Assembly: GCA_026645375.1 (NCBI GenBank)
Contig: JAPFFX010000138.1
Location: 1 to 12,150 of the forward strand
DNA length: 12,150 nt
Direction of reading: 5' to 3'
Origin: Citricoccus sp. WCRC_4
GTDB lineage: Bacteria > Actinomycetota > Actinomycetes > Actinomycetales > Micrococcaceae
Position 1 is the first letter of the stretch. Each line of letters begins with the position of its first letter. The notes beneath the pieces are model-generated. The model saw only the letters and a program-made list of their open reading frames with translations. It was not told the DNA's origin and ran no database searches. Below, piece after piece: positions 6,549 to 12,150 of this stretch. The position numbers and the translations under genes are program-made.

Positions 6549-6640
6549 GCGATCCGGTACGGGGGCCTGAGAGATTCCCGGGGAGGGCTTGCTCCTTCGG
6601 CGTCGCGCATCCGGGTGGAGCGGGATCTCTCCCGGACCGC
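6549..6640 (-). ncRNA. Glycine riboswitch, aptamer I (promoter-proximal)
   Basis: Read on the - strand, the P1 helix GCGGTCCGG (6640-6632) pairs over 9 bp, with one G-U, with CCGGATCGC (6557-6549). Between them are the hallmark blocks GGGAGAG, GCCGAAGGAGCAAGC (6601-6587) and GGGAATCTCTCAGG (6579-6566). These match the glycine riboswitch consensus very closely. Together with aptamer II it forms the classic two-aptamer glycine sensor. In bacteria these usually control glycine cleavage, serine/glycine metabolism or amino-acid transporters. Confidence 0.95.
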
Positions 6641-6656
6641 TCAGTGGCTGATTCCG

Positions 6657-6693
6657 GGAGCCCACTGTAATGCACCTCACACCGGCAGGCGAA
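6657..6693 (-). promoter_or_regulatory. Probable promoter of the riboswitch-transporter transcript
   Basis: On the - strand TACAGT (6669-6664) is a plausible -10 box. It would start transcription near 6657, about 17 nt before aptamer I. The -35 (TTCGCC, 6693-6688, 18-bp spacer) is poor. The position is fixed mainly by the riboswitch, which must be transcribed from upstream of 6640. Confidence 0.35.
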
Positions 6694-6698
6694 ATCGC

Positions 6699-6715
6699 AC
6701 CCGGTGACACCAGGT
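6699..6715 (-). terminator. Small hairpin after the sugar-porter stop codon
   Basis: On the - strand ACCTGGT and ACCGGGT form a 7-bp stem (one U-G pair) with a 3-nt loop, two nt after the TGA at 6720-6718. There is no T tract. It may help end the transporter transcript before the riboswitch promoter, but it is weak. Confidence 0.3.
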
Positions 6716-6717
6716 CG

Positions 6718-8175
6718 TCACTGCGCGGGTATGCCCTTCCGGGGCTTTCGGACCTTGCCCGTGTCGAGCATGTCCTCGAGCTCCCGACCCTTCGTCTCGG
6801 GCACGAAGCGCCAGACGAAGAGGAAGGACAGCGCCGCCATCAGCGCGTAGACCCCGTAGGCCACGGTCAGCCCGATCTCGGCCAGCCACGGGAAGGTGGT
6901 GGACACCGCGAAGTTCGCGGCCCACTGGGCCGCCGCGGCCACGGCCAGCGCCCCGGCGCGGATCCGGTTCGGGAACATCTCTCCCAGCAGGACCCAGACC
7001 AGCGGCCCCCACGTGGCACCGAAGAAGACCACGAAGGCGTTGGCCGAGATCAGTGCCACCGTGGCCCACGGCTGGCCCAGCTCGGCGGCCGTGGTGCCGT
7101 CAGCGGCCTCGACGACCTGCGCGAAGGAGAAGGCCACCGCCATCAGGCCCAGTGAGGCCGCCATGCCCAGGGACCCGACGAGCAGCATGGGGCGCCGCCC
7201 CACCCGGTCCACCAGCAGGATGGCCACGATCGTCACGAGGATGTTCGTCACCGACGTGATCACCGTGATCGTCAGGGCGTCGGACTCCACGAAGCCGACG
7301 GAGCGCCACAGCGTGGTCGAGTAGTAGAAGATCACGTTGATGCCCACGAACTGCTGGAACACGGACAGGACGATGCCGATCCACACGATCGGCTTCAGGC
7401 CCATCGCCGTTCCGCGCAGGTCGCGGAAGGACTCCCGGCGTTCGGACTCCAGGGTGTCCTTGATCTGCTGGATCTTGAGATTGACGCGTTCGATCCCGGT
7501 GAAGTCATACAGGACCTGGGCCGCACGATCGAGGTCACCGCGGGCGACCAGGTATCGGGGCGACTCGGGCAGGCGGAACGCGAACGCCCCGTAGACCAAC
7601 GCCGGGACGGCCTCGGCCATGAACATCCAGCGCCAGGCCTCCAGTCCCCACCACAACGTCTCGGCCGCGCCTCCGGCCAGGTTCGCGAAGAGGGCATCGG
7701 ACAGCAGCGCCACGAAGATGCCGGTCACGATGGCCAGCTGTTGCAGGGAGCCCAGTCGGCCCCGGACGCCGGCCGGGCTCACCTCTGCGATGTAGGCCGG
7801 GGCGATCACCGAGGCCGCACCCACGCCCAGGCCGCCCACGACCCTCCAGACGATCAGGCTCCCCACGTCGAAGGCCAGCCCGGAGCCGAGCGCGGAGACC
7901 AGGAAGAGTGCCGCCGCCAGCAGCATGACCCTGACCCGGCCGAAGCGGTTGGCCACGGGGCCGGCGAACCAGGCGCCCAGCGCGCACCCGATGAGGGCCG
8001 AGGACACGACGAAGCCGGTCAGCCCGGGGCCGAGCGCGAACCCCGACTCGAGGGCGTCGACGGCGCCGTTGATCACCGCGGTGTCGAAGCCGAACAGGAA
8101 GCCACCCAGGGCGGCAGCGATGCAGATGCCGATCACGCGGATGTTCACGCGATCGGCGGGATTCTTCGGCGTCAT
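6718..8175 (-). CDS. Sugar-porter family MFS transporter
   Basis: The product is a 485-aa, 12-helix inner-membrane symporter of the sugar porter family (XylE/AraE/GLUT type), probably H+-coupled sugar or polyol uptake. Motifs appear in order: GFLFGFDTAVINGA in helix 1; the RFGRVRV loop 2-3 motif; RVVGGLGVGAAS; PESPRYL at the end of the N-half; QQFVGINVIFYYS in helix 7, which contacts sugar; DRVGRRPML in loop 8-9; and the C-terminal PETKGRELEDM. All family signatures are intact and the length is normal. The exact sugar is not readable. The ATG is preceded by GGAGGA at good spacing. It is transcribed divergently from nrtR across a 214-nt spacer and is not obviously linked to NAD synthesis. Confidence 0.92.
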   Translation of the reverse strand: MTPKNPADRVNIRVIGICIAAALGGFLFGFDTAVINGAVDALESGFALGPGLTGFVVSSALIGCALGAWFAGPVANRFGRVRVMLLAAALFLVSALGSGLAFDVGSLIVWRVVGGLGVGAASVIAPAYIAEVSPAGVRGRLGSLQQLAIVTGIFVALLSDALFANLAGGAAETLWWGLEAWRWMFMAEAVPALVYGAFAFRLPESPRYLVARGDLDRAAQVLYDFTGIERVNLKIQQIKDTLESERRESFRDLRGTAMGLKPIVWIGIVLSVFQQFVGINVIFYYSTTLWRSVGFVESDALTITVITSVTNILVTIVAILLVDRVGRRPMLLVGSLGMAASLGLMAVAFSFAQVVEAADGTTAAELGQPWATVALISANAFVVFFGATWGPLVWVLLGEMFPNRIRAGALAVAAAAQWAANFAVSTTFPWLAEIGLTVAYGVYALMAALSFLFVWRFVPETKGRELEDMLDTGKVRKPRKGIPAQ

Positions 8176-8389
8176 GGCTTCCTCCGTGGGTGCGTGGCCG
8201 GATGCCTCACCCTACTGCCGCTCCAGGCCAGGGGGCAGGCCCTGGGCCCCCGCGGGGGGACGGTCCGGCCGACGGCGTCTGGCCGTCCGCAACACTCTCC
8301 CCTTCAGGTCACCCTGACTGTAAGATGGACCTCATGCAACTTAGGGTCATCCAGACCCTAACTGAGCAGACCAAGGGACGGGAGTCAGG
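8176..8389. promoter_or_regulatory. Divergent control region between sugar porter and nrtR operon
   Basis: This spacer holds the promoters of the sugar porter (-) and the nad operon (+). For the nad side, TGTAAGAT (8319-8326) is a TG-extended -10 candidate without a clear -35. It would place the start near 8333, directly before the palindrome at 8341-8361. A short inverted repeat TCAGG/CCTGA (8304-8317) overlaps the promoter. A 12-bp palindrome CCCCCGCGGGGG (8247-8258) lies mid-spacer and may simply reflect base composition. The sugar-porter promoter could not be placed. Confidence 0.45.
8341..8361. promoter_or_regulatory. Candidate NrtR operator (21-bp inverted repeat)
   Basis: TTAGGGTC (8341-8348) and GACCCTAA (8354-8361) are perfect 8-bp inverted arms around a 5-bp spacer. 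The site lies 28 nt before the GTG start of nrtR and just downstream of the probable -10 box. Bound protein there would block transcription of the whole nrtR-nadA-nadC operon. NrtR repressors are known to bind palindromes of about 21 bp next to NAD genes and to be released by ADP-ribose. The assignment to NrtR rests on position and symmetry. Confidence 0.7.
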
Positions 8390-9085
8390 GTGGATCAGCA
8401 CACAGCCCGGTTGGCGGTGTCCACCGTCATCTTCGCGCTGCGCTCCGAGGCCGGGGACCCTCCGGCCCTGTGGACCCCCTTCGTGCGCCGCACCCGCGAA
8501 CCCCACCTGGACCAGTGGGCCCTGCCCGGCGGCTGGCTGCCGGACGCCGAACCGCTCGAGGACGCCGCCGCCCGGACCCTGGCCGAGACCACCGGACTGC
8601 GCCCCAGCTACCTCGAGCAGCTCTACACCTTCGGCGCCCTGGACCGCTCCCCCACCGGCCGCGTCATCTCCGTCGTCTACTGGGCCCTGGTGCGCTCGGA
8701 CGAGGTGACCGGCGCCGCCGTCGGGAACAACGTCCAGTGGTTCCCGGCCGATGACCTGCCCGCCCTGGCCTTCGACCACAACGCGATCGTGGACTACGCC
8801 CTGCAGCGGCTGCGCACCAAGGTCGAGTACGCGCGCATCGCGCACACCTTCCTGGGCGAGACCTTCACCCTGGCCCAGCTCCGATCGGTCCATGAGGCCG
8901 TCCGGGGCCAGCCACTGGACCCGGCGAACTTCCGCCGCTCCATCACCGCCTCGGCCGACATCGTCGAGACCGGTGAGCGACTGGCGGGCACCCCGCACCG
9001 GCCACCCAGGCTCTACCGCTACCGGCAGTTCACCCCGGGCAGCACCGACCCCATCCCCACCGAGCAGACAAGGACCCTCTCGTGA
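8390..9085 (+). CDS. nrtR: NrtR-type Nudix-related transcriptional repressor of NAD biosynthesis
   Basis: The product is 231 aa. The N-terminal Nudix-like domain (about residues 5-140) contains LPGGWLPDAEPLEDAA...RTLAETTGL. Against the Nudix box GX5EX7REUXEEXGU, Gly48, Glu54, Arg62, Glu66 and Gly69 fit, but the expected Glu after Arg62 is Thr63 and the second Glu of the EE pair is Thr67. Loss of these metal-binding residues fits a ligand sensor rather than a hydrolase. The C-terminal winged-helix part (about 145-215) carries FTLAQLRSVHEAVRGQPLDPANFRRSI, characteristic of NrtR. The start is GTG with GGGAG 5 nt upstream. Its stop overlaps the nadA GTG by 4 nt. It probably represses its own operon through the palindrome at 8341-8361. 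Confidence 0.9.
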   Translation: MDQHTARLAVSTVIFALRSEAGDPPALWTPFVRRTREPHLDQWALPGGWLPDAEPLEDAAARTLAETTGLRPSYLEQLYTFGALDRSPTGRVISVVYWALVRSDEVTGAAVGNNVQWFPADDLPALAFDHNAIVDYALQRLRTKVEYARIAHTFLGETFTLAQLRSVHEAVRGQPLDPANFRRSITASADIVETGERLAGTPHRPPRLYRYRQFTPGSTDPIPTEQTRTLS

Positions 9086-10518
9086 CCACCACCGCCGACT
9101 CCCCCGCAGTCACTCCCCCGGACCCCACCGGTTCCGGCCTGCCCCCGCGCGCCGGCGCCTCCGTGCACCGCACGCTGGACCTCATCGCCACCGGCTCCAC
9201 GCGCGGCTCCTCCTGTTCCCCGGACCTGACGGCCGGGCCCTGGACCTTCGACACCGGCGCCCCCGGCTACGGCCCCGGCGCCTCGCAGCAGGACGCGATC
9301 CCCGCGAGTGCACCCCGCCAGGGCGCGCTCCCGGAGGACTACCAGCGCGCCTCCGACGACGAGCTGCACGAGCGGATCCGCGCCGCCAAGGAGACCCTGG
9401 GCGAGAGGGTCGTGGTGCTCGGCCACTTCTACCAGCGCGACGAGGTGGTGGCCCACGCGGACTTCGTGGGCGACTCCTTCCAGCTCGCCAAGGCCGCCAG
9501 GACCCGTCCCGAGGCCGAGGCCATCGTCTTCTGCGGCGTGCACTTCATGGCCGAGACCGCGGACCTGCTCTCCACCGAGGACCAGGCGGTCATCCTGCCG
9601 AACCTCGCCGCCGGCTGCTCGATGGCGGACATGGCCGATCTGGACTCCGTCGCGGACTGCTGGGAGCAGCTCGAGGAGGTCTACGGCACCGCGCCGGACG
9701 ACGCCGGCCGCGCCCCGGTCATCCCGGTCACCTACATGAACAGCTCGGCCGCCCTGAAGGGCTTCGTGGGCGAGCACGGCGGGATCGTCTGCACCTCCTC
9801 CAACGCCTCCTCCGTCCTGGAGTGGGCCTTCGAACGCGGCCAGCGGGTGCTGTTCTTCCCGGACCAGCACCTGGGCCGCAACACCGCCAAGGCCATGGGC
9901 ATCGGGCTGGACCGGATGCCGCTGTGGAACCCGCGCAAGCCCCTGGGCGGGAACACCGAGGAGGAACTGCGGCAGGCGAGGGTGTTGCTGTGGCACGGCT
10001 TCTGCTCGGTGCACCGCCGCTTCACGGTGGACCAGATCGCCCAGGCCCGCGCCGAGCACCCGGACGTCCACGTGGTCGTGCACCCCGAGTGCCCGATGCC
10101 CGTGGTCGACGCCGCGGACTCCGCCGGGTCCACGGACTTCATCGTCAAGGCCATCCAGGCCGCCCCGGACGGTTCCACCTTCGCGATCGGCACCGAGATC
10201 AACCTCGTCCAGCGCCTGGCCGCGCAGTACCCGCAGCACACCATCTTCTGCCTGGACCCGGTGATCTGCCCCTGCTCCACCATGTACCGCATCCACCCCG
10301 GGTACCTCGCCTGGGTGCTCGAGTCGCTCGTCGCCGGCGAGGTGGTCAACCGCATCCAGGTGCCCGCGGACGTCGCGGACCCGGCGCGGGTCGCCCTGGA
10401 ACGGATGCTCACCGTCGCGCCCGCCGCCCGTCCGGTCCCGACGCCGGCCGGTGCGGACGCGAGTGGTCCCGCTGCCGGCGCGACGGCCACGGCGCCGGCG
10501 ACGGGGACGACGCGATGA
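9082..10518 (+). CDS. nadA: Quinolinate synthase NadA
   Basis: The product is 478 aa. It condenses iminoaspartate with dihydroxyacetone phosphate to quinolinate in the cytoplasm, using a [4Fe-4S] cluster. GHFYQRDEVV (114-123) starts the conserved core. The three cluster ligands expected from the family are Cys179 (AAGCSMAD), Cys308 (WHGFCSVH) and Cys398 (CPCSTM), with spacing like the Bacillus type. HPECPMPVVD (334-343) and NSSAALKG (active-site region) are also present. The protein is longer than the usual 350-430 aa because of a Pro/Ser-rich N-terminal extension of about 90 residues and an Ala/Pro/Thr-rich tail after about residue 450. The GTG start overlaps the nrtR stop (GTGA), implying translational coupling. 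An ATGA overlap joins it to nadC. Confidence 0.95.
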   Translation: MTTTADSPAVTPPDPTGSGLPPRAGASVHRTLDLIATGSTRGSSCSPDLTAGPWTFDTGAPGYGPGASQQDAIPASAPRQGALPEDYQRASDDELHERIRAAKETLGERVVVLGHFYQRDEVVAHADFVGDSFQLAKAARTRPEAEAIVFCGVHFMAETADLLSTEDQAVILPNLAAGCSMADMADLDSVADCWEQLEEVYGTAPDDAGRAPVIPVTYMNSSAALKGFVGEHGGIVCTSSNASSVLEWAFERGQRVLFFPDQHLGRNTAKAMGIGLDRMPLWNPRKPLGGNTEEELRQARVLLWHGFCSVHRRFTVDQIAQARAEHPDVHVVVHPECPMPVVDAADSAGSTDFIVKAIQAAPDGSTFAIGTEINLVQRLAAQYPQHTIFCLDPVICPCSTMYRIHPGYLAWVLESLVAGEVVNRIQVPADVADPARVALERMLTVAPAARPVPTPAGADASGPAAGATATAPATGTTR

Positions 10519-11381
10519 GCGCCTGGTCCCAGCCGGTCCGGCGCGAGCAGGTCGAGCGGATCGTCGCCGCGGCCCTCGAGGAGGACGCCCCCTGGGGCGA
10601 CCTCACCTCGGAGGTGCTGGTGCCGGCCTCGGCCACGGGGACCGCACGACTGGTGGCTCGTGAGTCCGGCGTGCTGAGTGGCACGGCGGCGTTCACGGCC
10701 GCCTTCCGGCTCGTGGACCCGGAGCTGTCCGTCAGCACCTGGGTCCAGGACGGGGCGGCGTTCGAGGCCGGCACCGTGCTCGCCGAGGTGAGCGGCCCGG
10801 CACGTGCGATCCTGCGGGGCGAGCGGATCGGGCTGAACTTCGTCCAGCGGATGTCCGGCATCGCCACCGAGACCTCGCGCTACGTGGCGGCGGTGGCGGC
10901 GACCCCCGCGCGGATCGTGGACACCCGCAAGACCACCCCGGGCCTGCGGGTCCTGGAGCGCCAGGCGGTGCGCGACGGCGGCGGCCACAATCACCGGCAC
11001 TCCCTCTCGGACGCCGTGATGGCCAAGGACAACCACCTGGCGTTCCTGGCCGGCGCCGGCGTGACCCTGACGGAGGCGCTGGTGCGGGCCCGGCACCTGC
11101 TCCCCCACACGGCGCACCTGGAGGTCGAGGTCGACCGGCTGGACCAGATCCCGGACGTGCTCGCCGCCGGGGTGGACACGATCATGCTGGACAACTTCAC
11201 CCTGGACGAGCTGCGCGAGGGCGTGGCGATCATCGGCGACCGGGCCATCGTGGAGGCCAGCGGCGGTGTCAGCCTGGACACGGTCGCCGACATCGCCGCC
11301 ACGGGGGTGGACGTGATCTCCGTGGGGGCGTTGACGCACAGCGTGCGCTCACTGGACCTCGGGCTGGACGTGGGGACGTGA
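10515..11381 (+). CDS. nadC: Nicotinate-nucleotide pyrophosphorylase (quinolinate phosphoribosyltransferase) NadC
   Basis: The 288-aa product is of normal length. It converts quinolinate plus PRPP to nicotinate mononucleotide, CO2 and PPi. Diagnostic segments are DTRKTTPGLRVLERQAV (136-152; Arg138, Lys139), GGGHNHRHSLSDAVMAKDNH (155-174; His160, Arg161, Lys171), LEVEV (Glu203), IMLDNF (Asp226), EASGGV and VGALTHS. All QPRTase binding residues visible in the family are kept. The frame is open far upstream, but the family N-terminus fits the ATG at 10515, which overlaps the nadA stop (ATGA). It follows nadA directly, with no nadB between them, and is coupled by GTGA to the next gene. Confidence 0.96.
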   Translation: MSAWSQPVRREQVERIVAAALEEDAPWGDLTSEVLVPASATGTARLVARESGVLSGTAAFTAAFRLVDPELSVSTWVQDGAAFEAGTVLAEVSGPARAILRGERIGLNFVQRMSGIATETSRYVAAVAATPARIVDTRKTTPGLRVLERQAVRDGGGHNHRHSLSDAVMAKDNHLAFLAGAGVTLTEALVRARHLLPHTAHLEVEVDRLDQIPDVLAAGVDTIMLDNFTLDELREGVAIIGDRAIVEASGGVSLDTVADIAATGVDVISVGALTHSVRSLDLGLDVGT

Positions 11382-12150
11382 TCTACCTCGACCACGCCGC
11401 CACCTCCCCCGTGCGGCGCGAGGCGCTGGAGGCGATGTGGCCGTACCTGACCGGGGACTTCGGCAATCCCTCCAGCCGCCACGGCCTGGGCGAGTCCGCC
11501 GCGGCCGGGCTCGAGGCGGCCCGGCAGTCCGTGGCCACGGTGCTGGGCGGACGTGCGGCCGGCGTCGTGTTCACCGGCAGCGGCACCGAGGCGGACAACC
11601 TGGCGGTCAAGGGCATCGCCTTGGGTGATCCGCGCGGCCGGCACCTCATCACCACGCCCCTGGAGCACGAGGCGGTGCTGGCCTCGGTGGACTACCTGGT
11701 CCGCGTGCACGGTTTCACCGCCGACCGCCTCACCCCGGACGAACACGGTCTCGTCTCCCCGGCGGAGCTCGCCAGGCTCATCCGCCCGGACACGGCGCTG
11801 GTCTCCGTGCAGTACGCCAACAACGAGATCGGCACCGTCCAGCCGATCGCCGAGCTGACGGCGGTGGCTCGGCAGCACGGGGTGCCGTTCCACACGGACG
11901 CGGTGCAGGCCGCCGGCTGGCTGGACCTGGACGTCGGGCGACTGGGCGTGGACGCCCTGAGCCTGTCCGGGCACAAGGTCGGGGCGCCGAAGGGGGTCGG
12001 CGTCCTGTGGGCCCGCAGCCGGCTCGCCCTGGAACCCGTCGTGCACGGCGGCGGCCAGGAGCGCGGCCGGCGCAGCGGCACCGAGAACGTGGCCGGCGCC
12101 GTGGCCCTGGCCACCGCCCTGGCGGCCGCCGAGGCCGAGCGGGCCGACGT
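11378..12150 (+). CDS. NifS/IscS-like cysteine desulfurase (NadS type), cut by window end
   Basis: This is a class V PLP aminotransferase-fold enzyme that takes sulfur from cysteine for Fe-S cluster building. The first 257 codons are present, out of about 380-400 expected. Family marks are YLDHAATSP at the start, NPSSRHGLG (30-38), TGSGTEADNLA (66-76), His97 in LEHEAV (stacks on PLP), NNEIGT (148-153), HTDAVQAAG with Asp174 and Gln177, and the PLP lysine Lys200 in SGHKVGAPKG. RRSGTEN is near the cut end. The loop with the persulfide-forming Cys lies beyond the window. The GTG start overlaps the nadC stop by 4 nt. Its place in a nad operon suggests a dedicated supplier for the NadA cluster (often named nadS), which is inference. 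A general IscS role is also possible. Confidence 0.93.
   Translation, partial: MIYLDHAATSPVRREALEAMWPYLTGDFGNPSSRHGLGESAAAGLEAARQSVATVLGGRAAGVVFTGSGTEADNLAVKGIALGDPRGRHLITTPLEHEAVLASVDYLVRVHGFTADRLTPDEHGLVSPAELARLIRPDTALVSVQYANNEIGTVQPIAELTAVARQHGVPFHTDAVQAAGWLDLDVGRLGVDALSLSGHKVGAPKGVGVLWARSRLALEPVVHGGGQERGRRSGTENVAGAVALATALAAAEAERAD

Noticed and set aside
5364..6707. 447-codon + strand open frame over the HAAAP gene and riboswitch
   Set aside because: It runs antisense through the riboswitch and a well-recognised permease. Composition is biased and no motif is present.
8247..8258. CCCCCGCGGGGG palindrome in the sugar porter/nrtR spacer
   Set aside because: Low-complexity GC symmetry expected in such DNA. 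No second copy or promoter relation supports an operator.
8751..10514. In-frame upstream extension of nadC to 876 codons
   Set aside because: The extra part reads through nrtR and nadA in another frame and is Arg/Pro/Ala-rich. The NadC family N-terminus fits the ATG at 10515.
9732..11339. 535-codon - strand open frame opposite nadA/nadC
   Set aside because: Antisense shadow over two clearly identified enzymes, with no motif.
1..12150. Mobile elements, CRISPR arrays, tRNA genes, prophage or defence genes
   Set aside because: Both strands were read for transposase or integrase motifs, regularly spaced repeats and tRNA-like ends. None was found.

Overview
The window is GC-rich, densely packed DNA typical of an actinobacterium. 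Gene content (an NrtR-nadA-nadC-cysteine desulfurase operon, tandem glycine riboswitch, many GTG starts, 4-nt stop/start overlaps) fits a Micrococcaceae-like member of the Micrococcales (Kocuria, Citricoccus, Micrococcus or Arthrobacter relatives). That placement is an inference from composition and gene order. No transposase, integrase, phage gene, CRISPR array, tRNA or rRNA was seen.

Layout. (1) Positions 1-1149: the last 26 codons of a metallo-beta-lactamase (MBL)-fold gene on the + strand face a complete, almost identical copy on the - strand. The two are separated by a very long terminator-like hairpin, so the left edge is a large inverted repeat. (2) 1150-3413: an AT-rich divergent control region with a 12-bp palindrome, then a CocE/NonD-type alpha/beta hydrolase and a small acylphosphatase, both on +. 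(3) 3568-6640, on the - strand: a tandem glycine riboswitch, a HAAAP-family amino-acid transporter and a YuiF/NhaC-like permease. (4) 6718-8175 (-): a sugar-porter MFS transporter. (5) 8341-12150 (+): a 21-bp inverted repeat that is a good operator candidate, then nrtR, nadA, nadC and a cysteine desulfurase cut by the window end. Each of these genes overlaps the next by 4 nt.

How the genes work together. The right-hand operon is a regulated de novo NAD unit. NadA and NadC make and use quinolinate, the desulfurase probably supplies the NadA iron-sulfur cluster, and NrtR (a Nudix-derived repressor with a degraded catalytic box) probably binds the palindrome just upstream of itself. L-aspartate oxidase (nadB), which normally makes the NadA substrate, is absent between nadA and nadC. 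The transporter pair in the middle is likely controlled by glycine. A 7-nt stretch of the second aptamer is complementary to the ribosome-binding region of the transporter, which suggests translational control.

I see no wholly new multi-gene system. The points most worth checking are the inverted MBL duplication, the riboswitch-transporter pairing with its possible anti-Shine-Dalgarno switch, the missing nadB, and the uncertain catalytic triad of the CocE-like hydrolase.
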